This document shows positions 26,311-35,270 of a stretch of 64,000 bases of DNA, piece after piece. Position numbers and translations under genes: made by a program. How positions within the stretch are numbered: the stretch's first letter is position 1; each line of letters opens with the position of its first letter. Source of the DNA: Bacteroidales bacterium (GTDB taxonomy: Bacteria; Bacteroidota; Bacteroidia; Bacteroidales; UBA932). The notes below the pieces were generated by a model. It was not told the DNA's origin and made no database searches. It saw only the letters and a list, made by a program, of their open reading frames with translations. The stretch spans positions 62,001 through 126,000 of the forward strand of contig JAHHQQ010000003.1 of NCBI GenBank assembly GCA_020026275.1, given 5' to 3'.

Positions 26311-29142
26311 ATGAAATCGTTTAAAACAATCATCACAAAAAAATGGACATGGCTCCTGATTCTTCAGACCATCCCCTTATTGACCTCTGCCCAAAGTTTG
26401 CTTGGAAGAGTTTACGATTCAGACACTCAAGAACCATTACCTGGAGTAAGTATTCTCTATAAAGATGCACAAGGAAAACCGACCGGGACCGTCTCCGCTT
26501 CAGATGGAGGATATAACATCAAACTGCCAGCCAAAAGCGTGGACGTCACCTTCAGTTGTCTGGGCTACGAAGACCAGACCGTGCGGATGATCCTGGCGGA
26601 CCAGCAGGAAAAGAAACTGAACATCTTCATGAAACTGCGGGAAGAACTTCTCAGCGAAGTGGTGGTAAGTGCCGGACGTTTTGAACAGAAACTATCCGAT
26701 ATCACCGTCTCCATGGACCTGATCAAAGGAGAGGCCATCAGCCGACAGGCTCCGACAGACATCACCTCGACCCTGAACATGCTGCCAGGTGTGGACATCA
26801 ATGACCGGCAACCTTCCATCCGTGGAGGAAATGGATGGACATATGGAGTCGGATCCAGAAGCCAGGTCCTGATAGACGGCATGAACGCCCTTGATCCCTC
26901 CAATGGAACTGTCAACTGGAATTTCCTTCCTATGGAGAACATCGACCAGGTTGAAGTCATGAAAGGAGCCTCCTCCGTCCTGTACGGTTCTTCTGCATTG
27001 AACGGAATCATCAATATTCGGAGCAAGAGACCCAGTCTGACTCCAGTCACCAGTATCAAGACCTATATCGGAATTTATGGCAATCCGGCTCAAGACAGTT
27101 ACCGCTGGTATGACAAATCATTCTGGAAAGAAGGCAAATTCAGTGTCAAACCATTCTTAAGAAACATTCTTCCAGGAATCCGCAACCCCTTCTATGAAGG
27201 CATCGACTTCTCCCACACAAGAAGAATCGGTGACTTTGACATTTCAGCCTCCATCAACCTCTTTACTGATGAGGGTTACAGACAACAAGGCTACAACAAA
27301 CGACTTAGGGCAGGGGGCAACTTGACCTATCATCAGCCCCTTCAGTCCGAACTTAAACTCAACTATGGATTCAACCTCAGTTTCTTGAGCGACCAAAGCG
27401 CAGACTTCTTCATCTGGCGCTCTCCTTCACAAGTTTACCAGCCTTCTGCTTTCGCCAACATGGGTAGAGAAGGAAATACACTGGACATCAATCCATTCCT
27501 GAATCTGACCGATCCCAACAACAATACCATTCACAGAATCAAAGCCCGTTTCCATTACAGAGACAACAACATCGTCCAAGGCTCCGAACCGAAGTCAATT
27601 GCCAATATATTGGGAGACATGGGCACAGACATTGAAGCTCTCGGAGGGCTGGTCAAAGATATCCAGAACAAAGATTTCTCTGTGCTCAAGCCCATCATAG
27701 GACCGCTCCTTGGCGGGAATATGGAAGAAGCCGTCAATCAAGCAACCGGTATTCTTGGAAACTACTTCCCAACCGCCACCACTGCAGATTACTGTGATCT
27801 GCTCTCATGGATAATGAAACACGGACTTCCAGAAGGAAAACAAGACCTGGTCCAGTGGCTTTCTCAAGTCGTTTCTCCAACACCTGCCCCTACACATGTA
27901 GATCGTGACTATACTTATTATCTGGACTACCAGTTCAACAAGAAATGGGACAGAGGTCCGCAGCTGACTGCCGGCATGACCTACGAGCACACTCGAATCA
28001 CTTCTCAGAAGACGGGAATCCACAATAGCGACAATGTCGCCGTCTTCGCCCAGTACGACCAGCGTTTCTGGGACCGTCTGAGCGTCTCAGCCGGCATGAG
28101 AGTGGAATACTACCGTGTGGATGACTTCAAGCGTGAGGCCGAATCCAAGTTCTTCGGAACCACAATTCCAGTCCATCCAATCTTCAGAGCTGGACTTAAC
28201 TGGCAAATGGCAGAATACACCTTCTTGCGCGCCAGCTTCGGACAAGGCTACCGCTATCCTTCTCTGACCGAGAAATATGCCCGGAAAGATATCGGCGGTG
28301 TCGGCGTCTATCCCAACAAGGACCTGAAAGCTGAAAAAGGCTACAATGCAGAAATCGGCTTCAAACAGGGCTACAAGTTCGGCAATGTCAAAGGGCAGAT
28401 TGATTTGGCCGGATTCTATACCCAATATTCCGACATGATCGAATTCCGTTTCGGGTTCTTCAACAACAACACTTACGAATACATTACCAGCCTCAAAGAT
28501 GTGATGAACATGGTTGGCAACAAGGAGATGCCAGGACTGGGCGCCCAGTTCTACAATGTTTCCAAAGCCCGCATCTACGGTGCAGAAGTAAGCACACAAG
28601 GTATTTGGGAAATCAACCCGGACGCATCCCTCACCTATAACCTCGGCTATGTATTCCTGGAGCCGGAAGATATCGACTACAAGAACAAAAACCTCGTAGA
28701 GGATGGTTACACTGACCCACTTCAGATGAAAGAGAAATCAAATACTTCCAAGTACCTCAAATACAGACAACAGCACACTGCAAAAGCAGTCGTTGACTTC
28801 AACTGGAAGAGACTGAATCTGGGCTTCAACCTCGTCTACAAGAGCAAGACACCTGTCGTGGATTACATTATGATTGACGAGCGAAAGAAAGAAGCGCCGG
28901 AGGCAATGGACTATGTCAGAGATCTCCTTTTCGGTGTTTCTGACGGACAGAATCTGGCCTCCTATTGGGAACAGCACAACAAACCTTATTGTGTCGGTGA
29001 CTTGAGACTGGGTCTGCAGCTGACTGAAAAGGTTTCCACCCAGATTTCTGTCAACAATCTCTGGAACCAGGAATACAGCACCCGTCCAATGGCAGTAGCC
29101 GCTCCAAGGAGCTACATTCTGCAGCTGAGCTGCAAATTCTAA
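26311..29142 (+). CDS. TonB-dependent outer-membrane receptor with large loop insertion
   Basis: A 943-residue TonB-dependent receptor. I start it at the ATG at 26311 (MKSFKTIITKKWTWLLIL), which gives a proper signal peptide; the in-frame ATG at 26269 would add 14 residues. After the signal come a carboxypeptidase-like domain (about 27-110, LLGRVYDSDTQEPLPGVS), a plug (SEVVVSAGRFEQKLSDI; STLNMLPGVDI; VLIDGMNALDP; VEVMKGASSVLYGSSALNG) and the barrel ending RSYILQLSCKF. The barrel has many Tyr and Arg at strands such as FLRASFGQGYRYPSLTEKYA, as in siderophore, haem or cobalamin receptors. It is not SusC-like and has no SusD partner, so a small metal complex or vitamin ligand is more likely than a glycan. 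An insertion of roughly 100 mostly helical residues lies at about 425-530. It is monocistronic, with a hairpin downstream. Confidence 0.88.
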   Translation: MKSFKTIITKKWTWLLILQTIPLLTSAQSLLGRVYDSDTQEPLPGVSILYKDAQGKPTGTVSASDGGYNIKLPAKSVDVTFSCLGYEDQTVRMILADQQEKKLNIFMKLREELLSEVVVSAGRFEQKLSDITVSMDLIKGEAISRQAPTDITSTLNMLPGVDINDRQPSIRGGNGWTYGVGSRSQVLIDGMNALDPSNGTVNWNFLPMENIDQVEVMKGASSVLYGSSALNGIINIRSKRPSLTPVTSIKTYIGIYGNPAQDSYRWYDKSFWKEGKFSVKPFLRNILPGIRNPFYEGIDFSHTRRIGDFDISASINLFTDEGYRQQGYNKRLRAGGNLTYHQPLQSELKLNYGFNLSFLSDQSADFFIWRSPSQVYQPSAFANMGREGNTLDINPFLNLTDPNNNTIHRIKARFHYRDNNIVQGSEPKSIANILGDMGTDIEALGGLVKDIQNKDFSVLKPIIGPLLGGNMEEAVNQATGILGNYFPTATTADYCDLLSWIMKHGLPEGKQDLVQWLSQVVSPTPAPTHVDRDYTYYLDYQFNKKWDRGPQLTAGMTYEHTRITSQKTGIHNSDNVAVFAQYDQRFWDRLSVSAGMRVEYYRVDDFKREAESKFFGTTIPVHPIFRAGLNWQMAEYTFLRASFGQGYRYPSLTEKYARKDIGGVGVYPNKDLKAEKGYNAEIGFKQGYKFGNVKGQIDLAGFYTQYSDMIEFRFGFFNNNTYEYITSLKDVMNMVGNKEMPGLGAQFYNVSKARIYGAEVSTQGIWEINPDASLTYNLGYVFLEPEDIDYKNKNLVEDGYTDPLQMKEKSNTSKYLKYRQQHTAKAVVDFNWKRLNLGFNLVYKSKTPVVDYIMIDERKKEAPEAMDYVRDLLFGVSDGQNLASYWEQHNKPYCVGDLRLGLQLTEKVSTQISVNNLWNQEYSTRPMAVAAPRSYILQLSCKF

Positions 29143-29180
29143 TATGGCCTCCTTGAGGCCGCCCTCAAAAATGAACATTT

Positions 29181-29209
29181 CCCCGGGAGTTGGAATCCAG
29201 CTTCCGGGG
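29181..29209 (+). terminator. Probable terminator hairpin after the TonB receptor gene
   Basis: A 13-bp stem with two G-U wobbles (29181-29193 with 29197-29209) closes a 3-nt loop and is followed by CTTGTTG. A smaller hairpin (GGCCTC-CTT-GAGGCC) lies just upstream. The T tract is poor, so this is a moderate call. Confidence 0.5.
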
Positions 29210-29232
29210 CTTGTTGTAGATAACAGAGCCCA

Positions 29233-29490
29233 CCCCTGCCCGACGAACACCGCCCAGAACTGATGGAAATCAAGCACCGGGCGCACGAACTGTGCAGACG
29301 CTACAACCTGCTGGATGAAAGGAATCCGGATCGGCAACAACATCTGGATTGCCGCCAACGTTTCGGTACTCGACGGCGTGAGCATCGGGGATGGGGCGGT
29401 CATCGGAGCCGGCAACGTAGTCACCAAAGACATCCCGGAAGGCTGGCTGGCTTTCGGCAATCCGGCCGGACCCGCCCGGAAAACAAGTCC
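29233..29490 (+). pseudogene. Decayed maltose/galactoside O-acetyltransferase-like gene remnant
   Basis: Two frames carry pieces of one protein. From about 29233 the frame reads PLPDEHRPELMEIKHRAH then ELCRRYNLLDE, which fits the N-terminal MAT domain of hexapeptide acetyltransferases. At about 29315 the reading shifts by one base into KGIRIGNNIWIAANVSVLDG, followed by VSIGDGAVIGAGNVVTKDIP and LAFGNPAGPARK, the last coils of the left-handed beta helix. The start codon, most of the middle (roughly 80-110 residues by family length) and the original C-terminus are missing. Stops precede the first piece, and the second piece runs on without homology into sequence antisense to the next gene. It is a remnant of acetyl-CoA-dependent sugar acetyltransferase and cannot be functional. 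Confidence 0.7.
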
Positions 29491-29539
29491 GGAAGACTCC
29501 AGAGCCGATCTGCTCCAAGGTCTTCCGGAATCCGAAGAA

Positions 29540-31120
29540 TTACCAGTTGAAACGGAAAGAGACCGTCACCAGATGTCTGGACAAGAGAACTTCCTGCGGA
29601 GAAACGGCATTTCGGAAGCGGTAGCCCAGATCCAGCGTGAAAGCATTGCCGTTCTTCAAGGACCAGCCCAGATTCCAATGTCCTCCGACCTGGAAGACAT
29701 CGTTGCACAGGACGCCCGAATCGGCTGCGTAGAATTCTCTTTCCACCACATCGGAACCCGGTTTCCGACCGGTGTAATGATCGCTGAAATGCTGCGCCAG
29801 ACGATAGCCTGCCTCCACTCCGACGGAAGAGAACCACCGTTTGCTCCAGAAGAAATTGTACTGCGGTGCCAGACCAAACGACCAGGTCTCCAGATTGCGG
29901 AATGTCTTCATGACCCGGTACTGCTCGTCGGACCGGTCATGACGGGCCTCCAACTCCACGCTCACCACAGGATAGGAGCCGTCCCCCTTCAGCACATCCA
30001 AACCATATTTTCCCGATACCGACTGCGTTTTCCGGAGGAAACGCTGCGGAAATTCTGACTCCGTCACCCAATCATTGACGCCCTCGGACGGGTCGAACAC
30101 CTGAAAATACTCCCTGCCGGACTGGTCCGCCAGGAAATATTCCAGATATAGCGACTGGACCAGACGGGACGAACGGAAATGAGCCCTCAGCTGAAATGTC
30201 CACTGGTCACTGAAGAATTTTCCAAGATCCTTCAATTTGCCGTTGTCCATATCGGAAGCGGTTTCCCCGTAGTTGCGGTATTTTCCCGACAGGAAAACCC
30301 CGTTCCCCTGCTTTTCATACTGATAGGACAGCACGCCGGAAAGTCCGTTCCCTCCATATTTCCGGTCACGGCTGGTGGTGGAGAAGATGGAATAGGTATA
30401 TTGTCCCAGCCCCTTGAATTCATAGAGTTTCTGGGGCTCCGAGGCATTGTACAGGATCATGTTCATGTTTTCACGGAACAGGTCATAGCTGCCACCGATG
30501 CTCAGCACATGGCCGCCGGCATGAAGGGAAAGAGAAGGCGTGAACTCGATGCTGTTGTTGTTGGTCCGAGGTCTCGGATCAATCTGCTTGGCCCCTCTCG
30601 CCACTTCAATCTTTCCTTCCAGACCCATGGAAAGCAGGCCGGGAACCAGTTCGTAAGCCATTTTCCCAGCCACATCGTAATTCTGGACCTTCCAGTCGGA
30701 AGCCAGGGTGTCCGCCAGGTCGTATGGAGTGCCCCGGTACGGTTCCAGATGAGAAGTGAAACGCACCCGGTTCTTCTTCTCCTGGCAGAAATTGAATTTC
30801 CCGTACAGGAAAAGCCGACCGTCCCGGAAGCTCCCTTCAGAAGAGAAGCCCATGGAATGAATGCTCTCACCGGTCTGTACCCGATGCAGCGCACCGGTCT
30901 CGTAGTGGGTATAGAGCCCGACTTCCGACCACTCCGGACGGGCCTCGAAAGCAGAGGAGGAGAAAGTCGGAGAGGACAAGGAGAAATTCAGCCTTCTTTC
31001 CTGGATTCCTGCGAAATACCGGTCCTCCGGTCTTGTCTGAGGCTGTCCGGACAGACCTGTCCCCAGGAACAGGAAAAGAGCCGGCAGCAGGATAGTTTTC
31101 ATATTGCAGTATATCTTCAT
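29540..31120 (-). CDS. DUF6850-like outer-membrane protein
   Basis: A 526-residue predicted outer-membrane beta-barrel protein of unknown function. The start is the ATG at 31120, overlapping the upstream stop by 4 nt (ATGA). It gives the signal peptide MKIYCNMKTILLPALFLFLG and then GTGLSGQ. The body consists of alternating amphipathic strands rich in Tyr, Gly and Arg (LFLYGKFNFCQEKKNRVRF; VFLSGKYRNYGE; SSLYLEYFLA-like) and ends in HLVTVSFRFNW with a terminal aromatic, the classic barrel end. It resembles proteins annotated DUF6850 that accompany a TonB receptor and a DUF4876 lipoprotein in Bacteroidales. Translational coupling to the lipoprotein gene argues for a joint complex. A substrate cannot be derived from sequence. 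Confidence 0.75.
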   Translation of the reverse strand: MKIYCNMKTILLPALFLFLGTGLSGQPQTRPEDRYFAGIQERRLNFSLSSPTFSSSAFEARPEWSEVGLYTHYETGALHRVQTGESIHSMGFSSEGSFRDGRLFLYGKFNFCQEKKNRVRFTSHLEPYRGTPYDLADTLASDWKVQNYDVAGKMAYELVPGLLSMGLEGKIEVARGAKQIDPRPRTNNNSIEFTPSLSLHAGGHVLSIGGSYDLFRENMNMILYNASEPQKLYEFKGLGQYTYSIFSTTSRDRKYGGNGLSGVLSYQYEKQGNGVFLSGKYRNYGETASDMDNGKLKDLGKFFSDQWTFQLRAHFRSSRLVQSLYLEYFLADQSGREYFQVFDPSEGVNDWVTESEFPQRFLRKTQSVSGKYGLDVLKGDGSYPVVSVELEARHDRSDEQYRVMKTFRNLETWSFGLAPQYNFFWSKRWFSSVGVEAGYRLAQHFSDHYTGRKPGSDVVEREFYAADSGVLCNDVFQVGGHWNLGWSLKNGNAFTLDLGYRFRNAVSPQEVLLSRHLVTVSFRFNW

Positions 31121-32370
31121 GACAATGGTTTCAATGGGGTGGGATTGACAACGAAATCTTCGGTGGAATTGTTGGTGTCCTGGTAGAGAACGAAGTCTCC
31201 GTTGACAGACTGGACCTTGCGGACGACACTCTTGCCGCAATAGGTGTCACTGACGGTCGCTCCCCCTGCATCAAGCGATGCCGGGAAACGTTTGCATTCC
31301 GTGGAAGTGCTGTTCTGCAGCAGATCCACCGCATCCATGACATACTGGACAGGGATTTTCTTGCAGATCCAATATTCATCACTCTCGAACGGATCCCGGA
31401 ACGATTCGGGCAACATCACCTCTTCAAAGGACTTCATCTCCTCTTGGGTCGCTTTGACCAGGGAAATGGCTTGTCCGAACACGCTGATCCGCCATAGGTA
31501 GCCATAATCCGGCCAGAACGTCAGTTCCATGTTCTGGGCATGAAAATCGGCATGTGGATTTTCCGGATCGGGACAATAGGCCTCGAACCGAGCTCCGGAC
31601 AGGTCCACTGGAGAAGCCAGATTGAACTCCGGATTCTGGTTGTGCGGAGCCGCCATGACTGCGATGACCGCCTCTTCGCCCGGCGCCAGGACAACCGGGT
31701 CGCTTCCTGCGGCGATTTTCCAGACGGTGGCGGCATAGATGTGCTTGTAATGGCCGACCTCTTCACCCGGCCAGAGCGGTCCCGGCCCGAAACCGCCAAA
31801 ATTCTCGGAAGCCACCAGATAGTAGTCCTCCAGGCTGGCCGGGTCGATGGAATTGTTGTAGATAGTGTAGAAACTGTCATTGCGGTAATTGCCTCCAGAC
31901 GGAGTCTTGGAACCGGCATAGTAGAGTTCCTTCAGAACCACCGGATTGCTCGAAGAGATCATCAGTTCCAGCTCGTCCAGCGTGTAGGTCTCCCCCAGGT
32001 TCAGCCGAAGGTCGTTCAGCGAACCGCCCATGGAGCCGGCACGTGCGTCCGGGTCGCCGGTCACCGTCTGCATCTCCTTCTCGGATAGCTTGGCTGTGAC
32101 ATTCAAGGAATAATGTCCCGGCAGCAGACTGTCCAGCACGACCTTTCCCTGCTCATCGGCCTGGAAAGTCCGGATAATCTGCTCGGTCCGGTTGACCATC
32201 TTCACCTCCGGAGGGGTGGAATAGTTCAAGGTAGTCCCCAACTCCTGATAGACCAGATGAAGGTGAATATCCTCCACATATTCGCTGTCGTACAGCCGGG
32301 CATCCTTCTGGCAGGCGGCACAGAAAGACAAAACGGCGAGAACCAGCCAGGTATTTCGTAGCGTCTTCAT
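31117..32370 (-). CDS. DUF4876-like lipoprotein
   Basis: A 417-residue lipoprotein (signal MKTLRNTWLVLAVLSFCAAC, lipid Cys20) of the DUF4876 type. The real start is the ATG at 32370; an upstream in-frame TTG is ignored. The lipid Cys is followed by QKDARLYD, compatible with surface export. The N-terminal part (about 30-140) looks like a carboxypeptidase-regulatory/Ig domain (TFQADEQGKVVLDSLLPGHY). The rest (about 150-400) carries ELYYAGSKTPSGGNYRNDSF and YTIYNNSIDPASLEDYYLV, typical of the family. It is 9 nt downstream of the TonB receptor and overlaps the DUF6850-like gene by 4 nt. A surface lipoprotein next to a TonB receptor is likely to capture the ligand, in the way SusD does for SusC. 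The ligand is unknown. Confidence 0.8.
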   Translation of the reverse strand: MKTLRNTWLVLAVLSFCAACQKDARLYDSEYVEDIHLHLVYQELGTTLNYSTPPEVKMVNRTEQIIRTFQADEQGKVVLDSLLPGHYSLNVTAKLSEKEMQTVTGDPDARAGSMGGSLNDLRLNLGETYTLDELELMISSSNPVVLKELYYAGSKTPSGGNYRNDSFYTIYNNSIDPASLEDYYLVASENFGGFGPGPLWPGEEVGHYKHIYAATVWKIAAGSDPVVLAPGEEAVIAVMAAPHNQNPEFNLASPVDLSGARFEAYCPDPENPHADFHAQNMELTFWPDYGYLWRISVFGQAISLVKATQEEMKSFEEVMLPESFRDPFESDEYWICKKIPVQYVMDAVDLLQNSTSTECKRFPASLDAGGATVSDTYCGKSVVRKVQSVNGDFVLYQDTNNSTEDFVVNPTPLKPLS

Positions 32371-32379
32371 ATTCTGCAA

Positions 32380-35175
32380 TTAAAATTTCAACCAGAGTTC
32401 CACTCCGAAGAACTGGCTCGGGTTACGTTGTACATAATGACCGGGACTTCTCCGGCTCTCTTCATAAGGCTGGGTCATGAACAGATTGTTCACGAAGAAG
32501 GCGAAGCCGCCATACTCCTTGATTTCCTTGGTCATCCTCAGATTGACCAGAGAAAGCGGAGAATATTTCTCCACGATTCGCCTGTTCTCCAGAATCGGTT
32601 TCTGCAAGTCGGAAGGAATCTCCTCGCCGGCCGGCAGAAGGTGGCAGGACAGGTCCTCTGCCGACAGGAACGCTGTCGGATGAATGTTGTCCAGCCCCAG
32701 ATAGCGGTGTTCGTCCATCCAGATGGTCTGCAAAGACAAGGAGAACAGCAGGTGCACTTTCGGCAGGTTGTGGATGATCCTGAGAGTCGTCAGGAAACGG
32801 TCGTACTGGCTGCCGTCACCAGATGGGTAGATGGCGATGTCCTTGTATTTACCGGTCATCGGATCCGGATTCTTCTGGTAATAGGAAACGGCATCGGAAT
32901 AGGAACGGCTCTGCATGTAGGCGCCGTTCAGGACAAAGGAAGTCCGGATGGCCTTGATCTGCCCGAAATCAAAATCGAACTCAATACCGCGATTTTCATT
33001 CACCTTGTCGTTCAACGGCCGCTGATAGGACAGCACCACATCGGTGGTGGACTCCTTCAGCAGCACCGGAATGTCACCCGGCTTCTGGCTGTCCCGGTAC
33101 CGGATGTATTCAAACAGCTGGAAAGACTGCTCGTCGTAACCGAAAGAGAAGCCGTTGACCAGCTTTTCGGAATAGGCGGTCACCGAGAAATCAAACTGTC
33201 TGAAGGTAAAGTCCAATCCCAGTTCCGCCTTGTTGTTCCTGGACATCCGCAGATTTTCATTCGCCGTATCGTACACTTTGGTCGTGATGACGGAAAGTCG
33301 TCTGGGATCGTCGGCGGCAGTGGTGGCGATGTTGTCAAAATTGACGAAATCGTAATATGCCTTGTCCGGATAGAGATACATCAGTGGCGGAGCCTTGGAC
33401 GTGATGCCCCATCCGCCGCGCAAAGTCAGCAGGTCCGGAACCAGCTCATAGCTGACATTGAACCTCGGAGACAGCCCTGTCTGCTGCTCTCCCCTGCCCG
33501 GCTGAACCAGGTCCATACGCAATCCTGCCTGGAGGTTGAACTCCCTTTTCCAGAGACGGAACTGCAGATTCTCTTCCAGGAAGAAGCCGCACTGGTTCAA
33601 AGCCGGAATGTCTTTGTAGGGTCTCATCCTGACTCCACCGGACGGAGGGAACTTCGGGTCAAAGACCGTTCCCTGTCCCAGATTGACATCGGTCTTCCAA
33701 TCTGCGCCATAGAGCAGCTTGTGCTCAAAAGGACCGGTCCGGACAAAGGAAGAAGCCGTGACCTTGGCGAAGAAGTTCAATGGTTTGCCATCGACGGTCT
33801 TCTTGGTCAGGAATTCATAAGGAAGGAAATTGGTCGTCGCCTCCGGATCCAGCAGATGCTGGTTGGTCACTTCCTTGCCATGCACGTCCAATACAGGCAC
33901 ATCCAGGTTGGAAGCCACGGTACCGTCCACCATGGAAGTGGTGACCATATACCCGAAGTTGCCTCTCATTTCCTGGAAATATCCCTTCTGATGGGAATAG
34001 TCCAGCGCCATGTTGAACTTGAGTGATTTCAGGAACGGCTTCTGGGCATTCCAGACGATGTTCGCATTGAACTTCACCCCCTGTTGCGAAGAACTCCGCA
34101 CCCGTTGGTATTTCTTGTCAGAAGGATCCAGCTTGTGGGCATCCAGATCCGACAGGAAACCCAGACCCAAGGTCGTTCTGACATTGTGTCTGAACGATTT
34201 GGAATAGAGCAGATTGGCCGTAATACGCTGATAGCCCTGATAAGGCCGCCGCTCATCCTGCAATGATTTGGCATAGTCCGCATCAATGCTGAGATTTCCT
34301 CCATTCCGGCCCAACTGGAAACCTTTTCCCAGCGACACCTCGCTCAGGGTCGGGTTCAGTTTCGCCCTCAGCTGCACCGGGTAGACACCTGCCTTTGGAT
34401 TGACGATGACCACGCCCGAAGTGAGATCGCCATACTCCACAGACGGGATGCCACGGATTACATCCACCGACTCCACATTGTCCATCGGAATCTGCCTCAA
34501 ATCCACGCCACTGCCTGCCGTAGAGGTGAAATCAGTGTTCAACCCTCCGTTGACGGCCGTATTCCCGATTTGCAGATTGGCATTGTTGGACACTGGCGAA
34601 CCGTTGATGATGAGCGAGGTGCCCATGCTGTTGAGCGGATCGCTTTGGATTTGACGGATCGAGATTTTGCCGGGAGAGGAAAGGTTGGGATTGACCGCCG
34701 CATTGCCCGGCAGCAGTTCCATGATGCCGGCCAGAGAGGTGGCTTGGATGTGCTCAATCGCATTTCGCGAAATGGAAGTGGCGGTGGACGCGCCCGTCGT
34801 CGTCCGTTTGGCGGTAACGACCAGTTCATCCAATCCGAAATGAGCCTCCTGCATCTTGAAAGTCACCTTGTTGGAAGACTTGGCAAGAAGGTTCACCTCT
34901 TTCTCCACCTTGATCATGCCGAGCAGCTCCGCCACAAGACGGGTCTTCCCGGAAGGGACATTTTCAAAATGGAATCTGCCATCCAGGTCAGAAGTCGTCC
35001 ACATATTGTATTCCGGCAGGAAGAGACTGACTCCGACAAGCGGCTTCCCGTTCTCCTTGTCTGTCACGGTCCCCTCCATCCGGCTGGTCTCCTGAGAAAA
35101 CAGCGGAAGGACAGAAAGGAATGCCGACAAGAGGACGAGCACAATCTTTTTATAAAGGAAATCGTTCATCTTCAT
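32380..35175 (-). CDS. TonB-dependent receptor of the DUF4876-associated operon
   Basis: A 931-residue TonB-dependent outer-membrane receptor. A signal peptide (start ATG 35175, or 35169) ends near SVLPLFSQ. A carboxypeptidase-like domain (about 30-110: MEGTVTDKENGKPLVGVSLF) is followed by the plug: LDELVVTAKRTTTGASTA, LAGIMELLPGN, TSLIINGSPVSNN and VESVDVIRGIPSVEYGDLTSG. The barrel ends QFFGVELWLKF. The plug form VIRGIPSVEYGDLTSGVV differs from SusC proteins, and no SusD gene is present. It heads a three-gene operon with a DUF4876-like lipoprotein and a DUF6850-like barrel protein. A rho-independent-type hairpin ends only about 25 nt upstream of the start codon, so expression may depend on read-through control. 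Confidence 0.88.
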   Translation of the reverse strand: MKMNDFLYKKIVLVLLSAFLSVLPLFSQETSRMEGTVTDKENGKPLVGVSLFLPEYNMWTTSDLDGRFHFENVPSGKTRLVAELLGMIKVEKEVNLLAKSSNKVTFKMQEAHFGLDELVVTAKRTTTGASTATSISRNAIEHIQATSLAGIMELLPGNAAVNPNLSSPGKISIRQIQSDPLNSMGTSLIINGSPVSNNANLQIGNTAVNGGLNTDFTSTAGSGVDLRQIPMDNVESVDVIRGIPSVEYGDLTSGVVIVNPKAGVYPVQLRAKLNPTLSEVSLGKGFQLGRNGGNLSIDADYAKSLQDERRPYQGYQRITANLLYSKSFRHNVRTTLGLGFLSDLDAHKLDPSDKKYQRVRSSSQQGVKFNANIVWNAQKPFLKSLKFNMALDYSHQKGYFQEMRGNFGYMVTTSMVDGTVASNLDVPVLDVHGKEVTNQHLLDPEATTNFLPYEFLTKKTVDGKPLNFFAKVTASSFVRTGPFEHKLLYGADWKTDVNLGQGTVFDPKFPPSGGVRMRPYKDIPALNQCGFFLEENLQFRLWKREFNLQAGLRMDLVQPGRGEQQTGLSPRFNVSYELVPDLLTLRGGWGITSKAPPLMYLYPDKAYYDFVNFDNIATTAADDPRRLSVITTKVYDTANENLRMSRNNKAELGLDFTFRQFDFSVTAYSEKLVNGFSFGYDEQSFQLFEYIRYRDSQKPGDIPVLLKESTTDVVLSYQRPLNDKVNENRGIEFDFDFGQIKAIRTSFVLNGAYMQSRSYSDAVSYYQKNPDPMTGKYKDIAIYPSGDGSQYDRFLTTLRIIHNLPKVHLLFSLSLQTIWMDEHRYLGLDNIHPTAFLSAEDLSCHLLPAGEEIPSDLQKPILENRRIVEKYSPLSLVNLRMTKEIKEYGGFAFFVNNLFMTQPYEESRRSPGHYVQRNPSQFFGVELWLKF

Positions 35176-35200
35176 TCTAAGTGGGATCTGGTAAGATTAA

Positions 35201-35240
35201 AAAAACAATCTCATCACTTCACCCCGGAAGTAATGAGATT
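35201..35240 (-). terminator. Rho-independent terminator/possible attenuator upstream of the TonB operon
   Basis: On the minus strand a 14-bp stem with one G-U pair (35227-35240 with 35207-35220, 6-nt loop) is followed by GTTTTTTTAATC. It lies 30 nt after the FISUMP-like stop and about 25 nt before the TonB receptor start. It can end the FISUMP transcript. Since there is hardly room for a promoter downstream of it, it may also attenuate transcription into the TonB operon. Confidence 0.78.
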
Positions 35241-35270
35241 TCATCCGACGTCAGGTCTGGTACGTTCCGG

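Noticed and set aside
29491..30058. Continuation of the acetyltransferase remnant's frame into the next gene
   Set aside because: Similarity to acetyltransferases stops at about 29490; the rest is antisense to the DUF6850-like gene.
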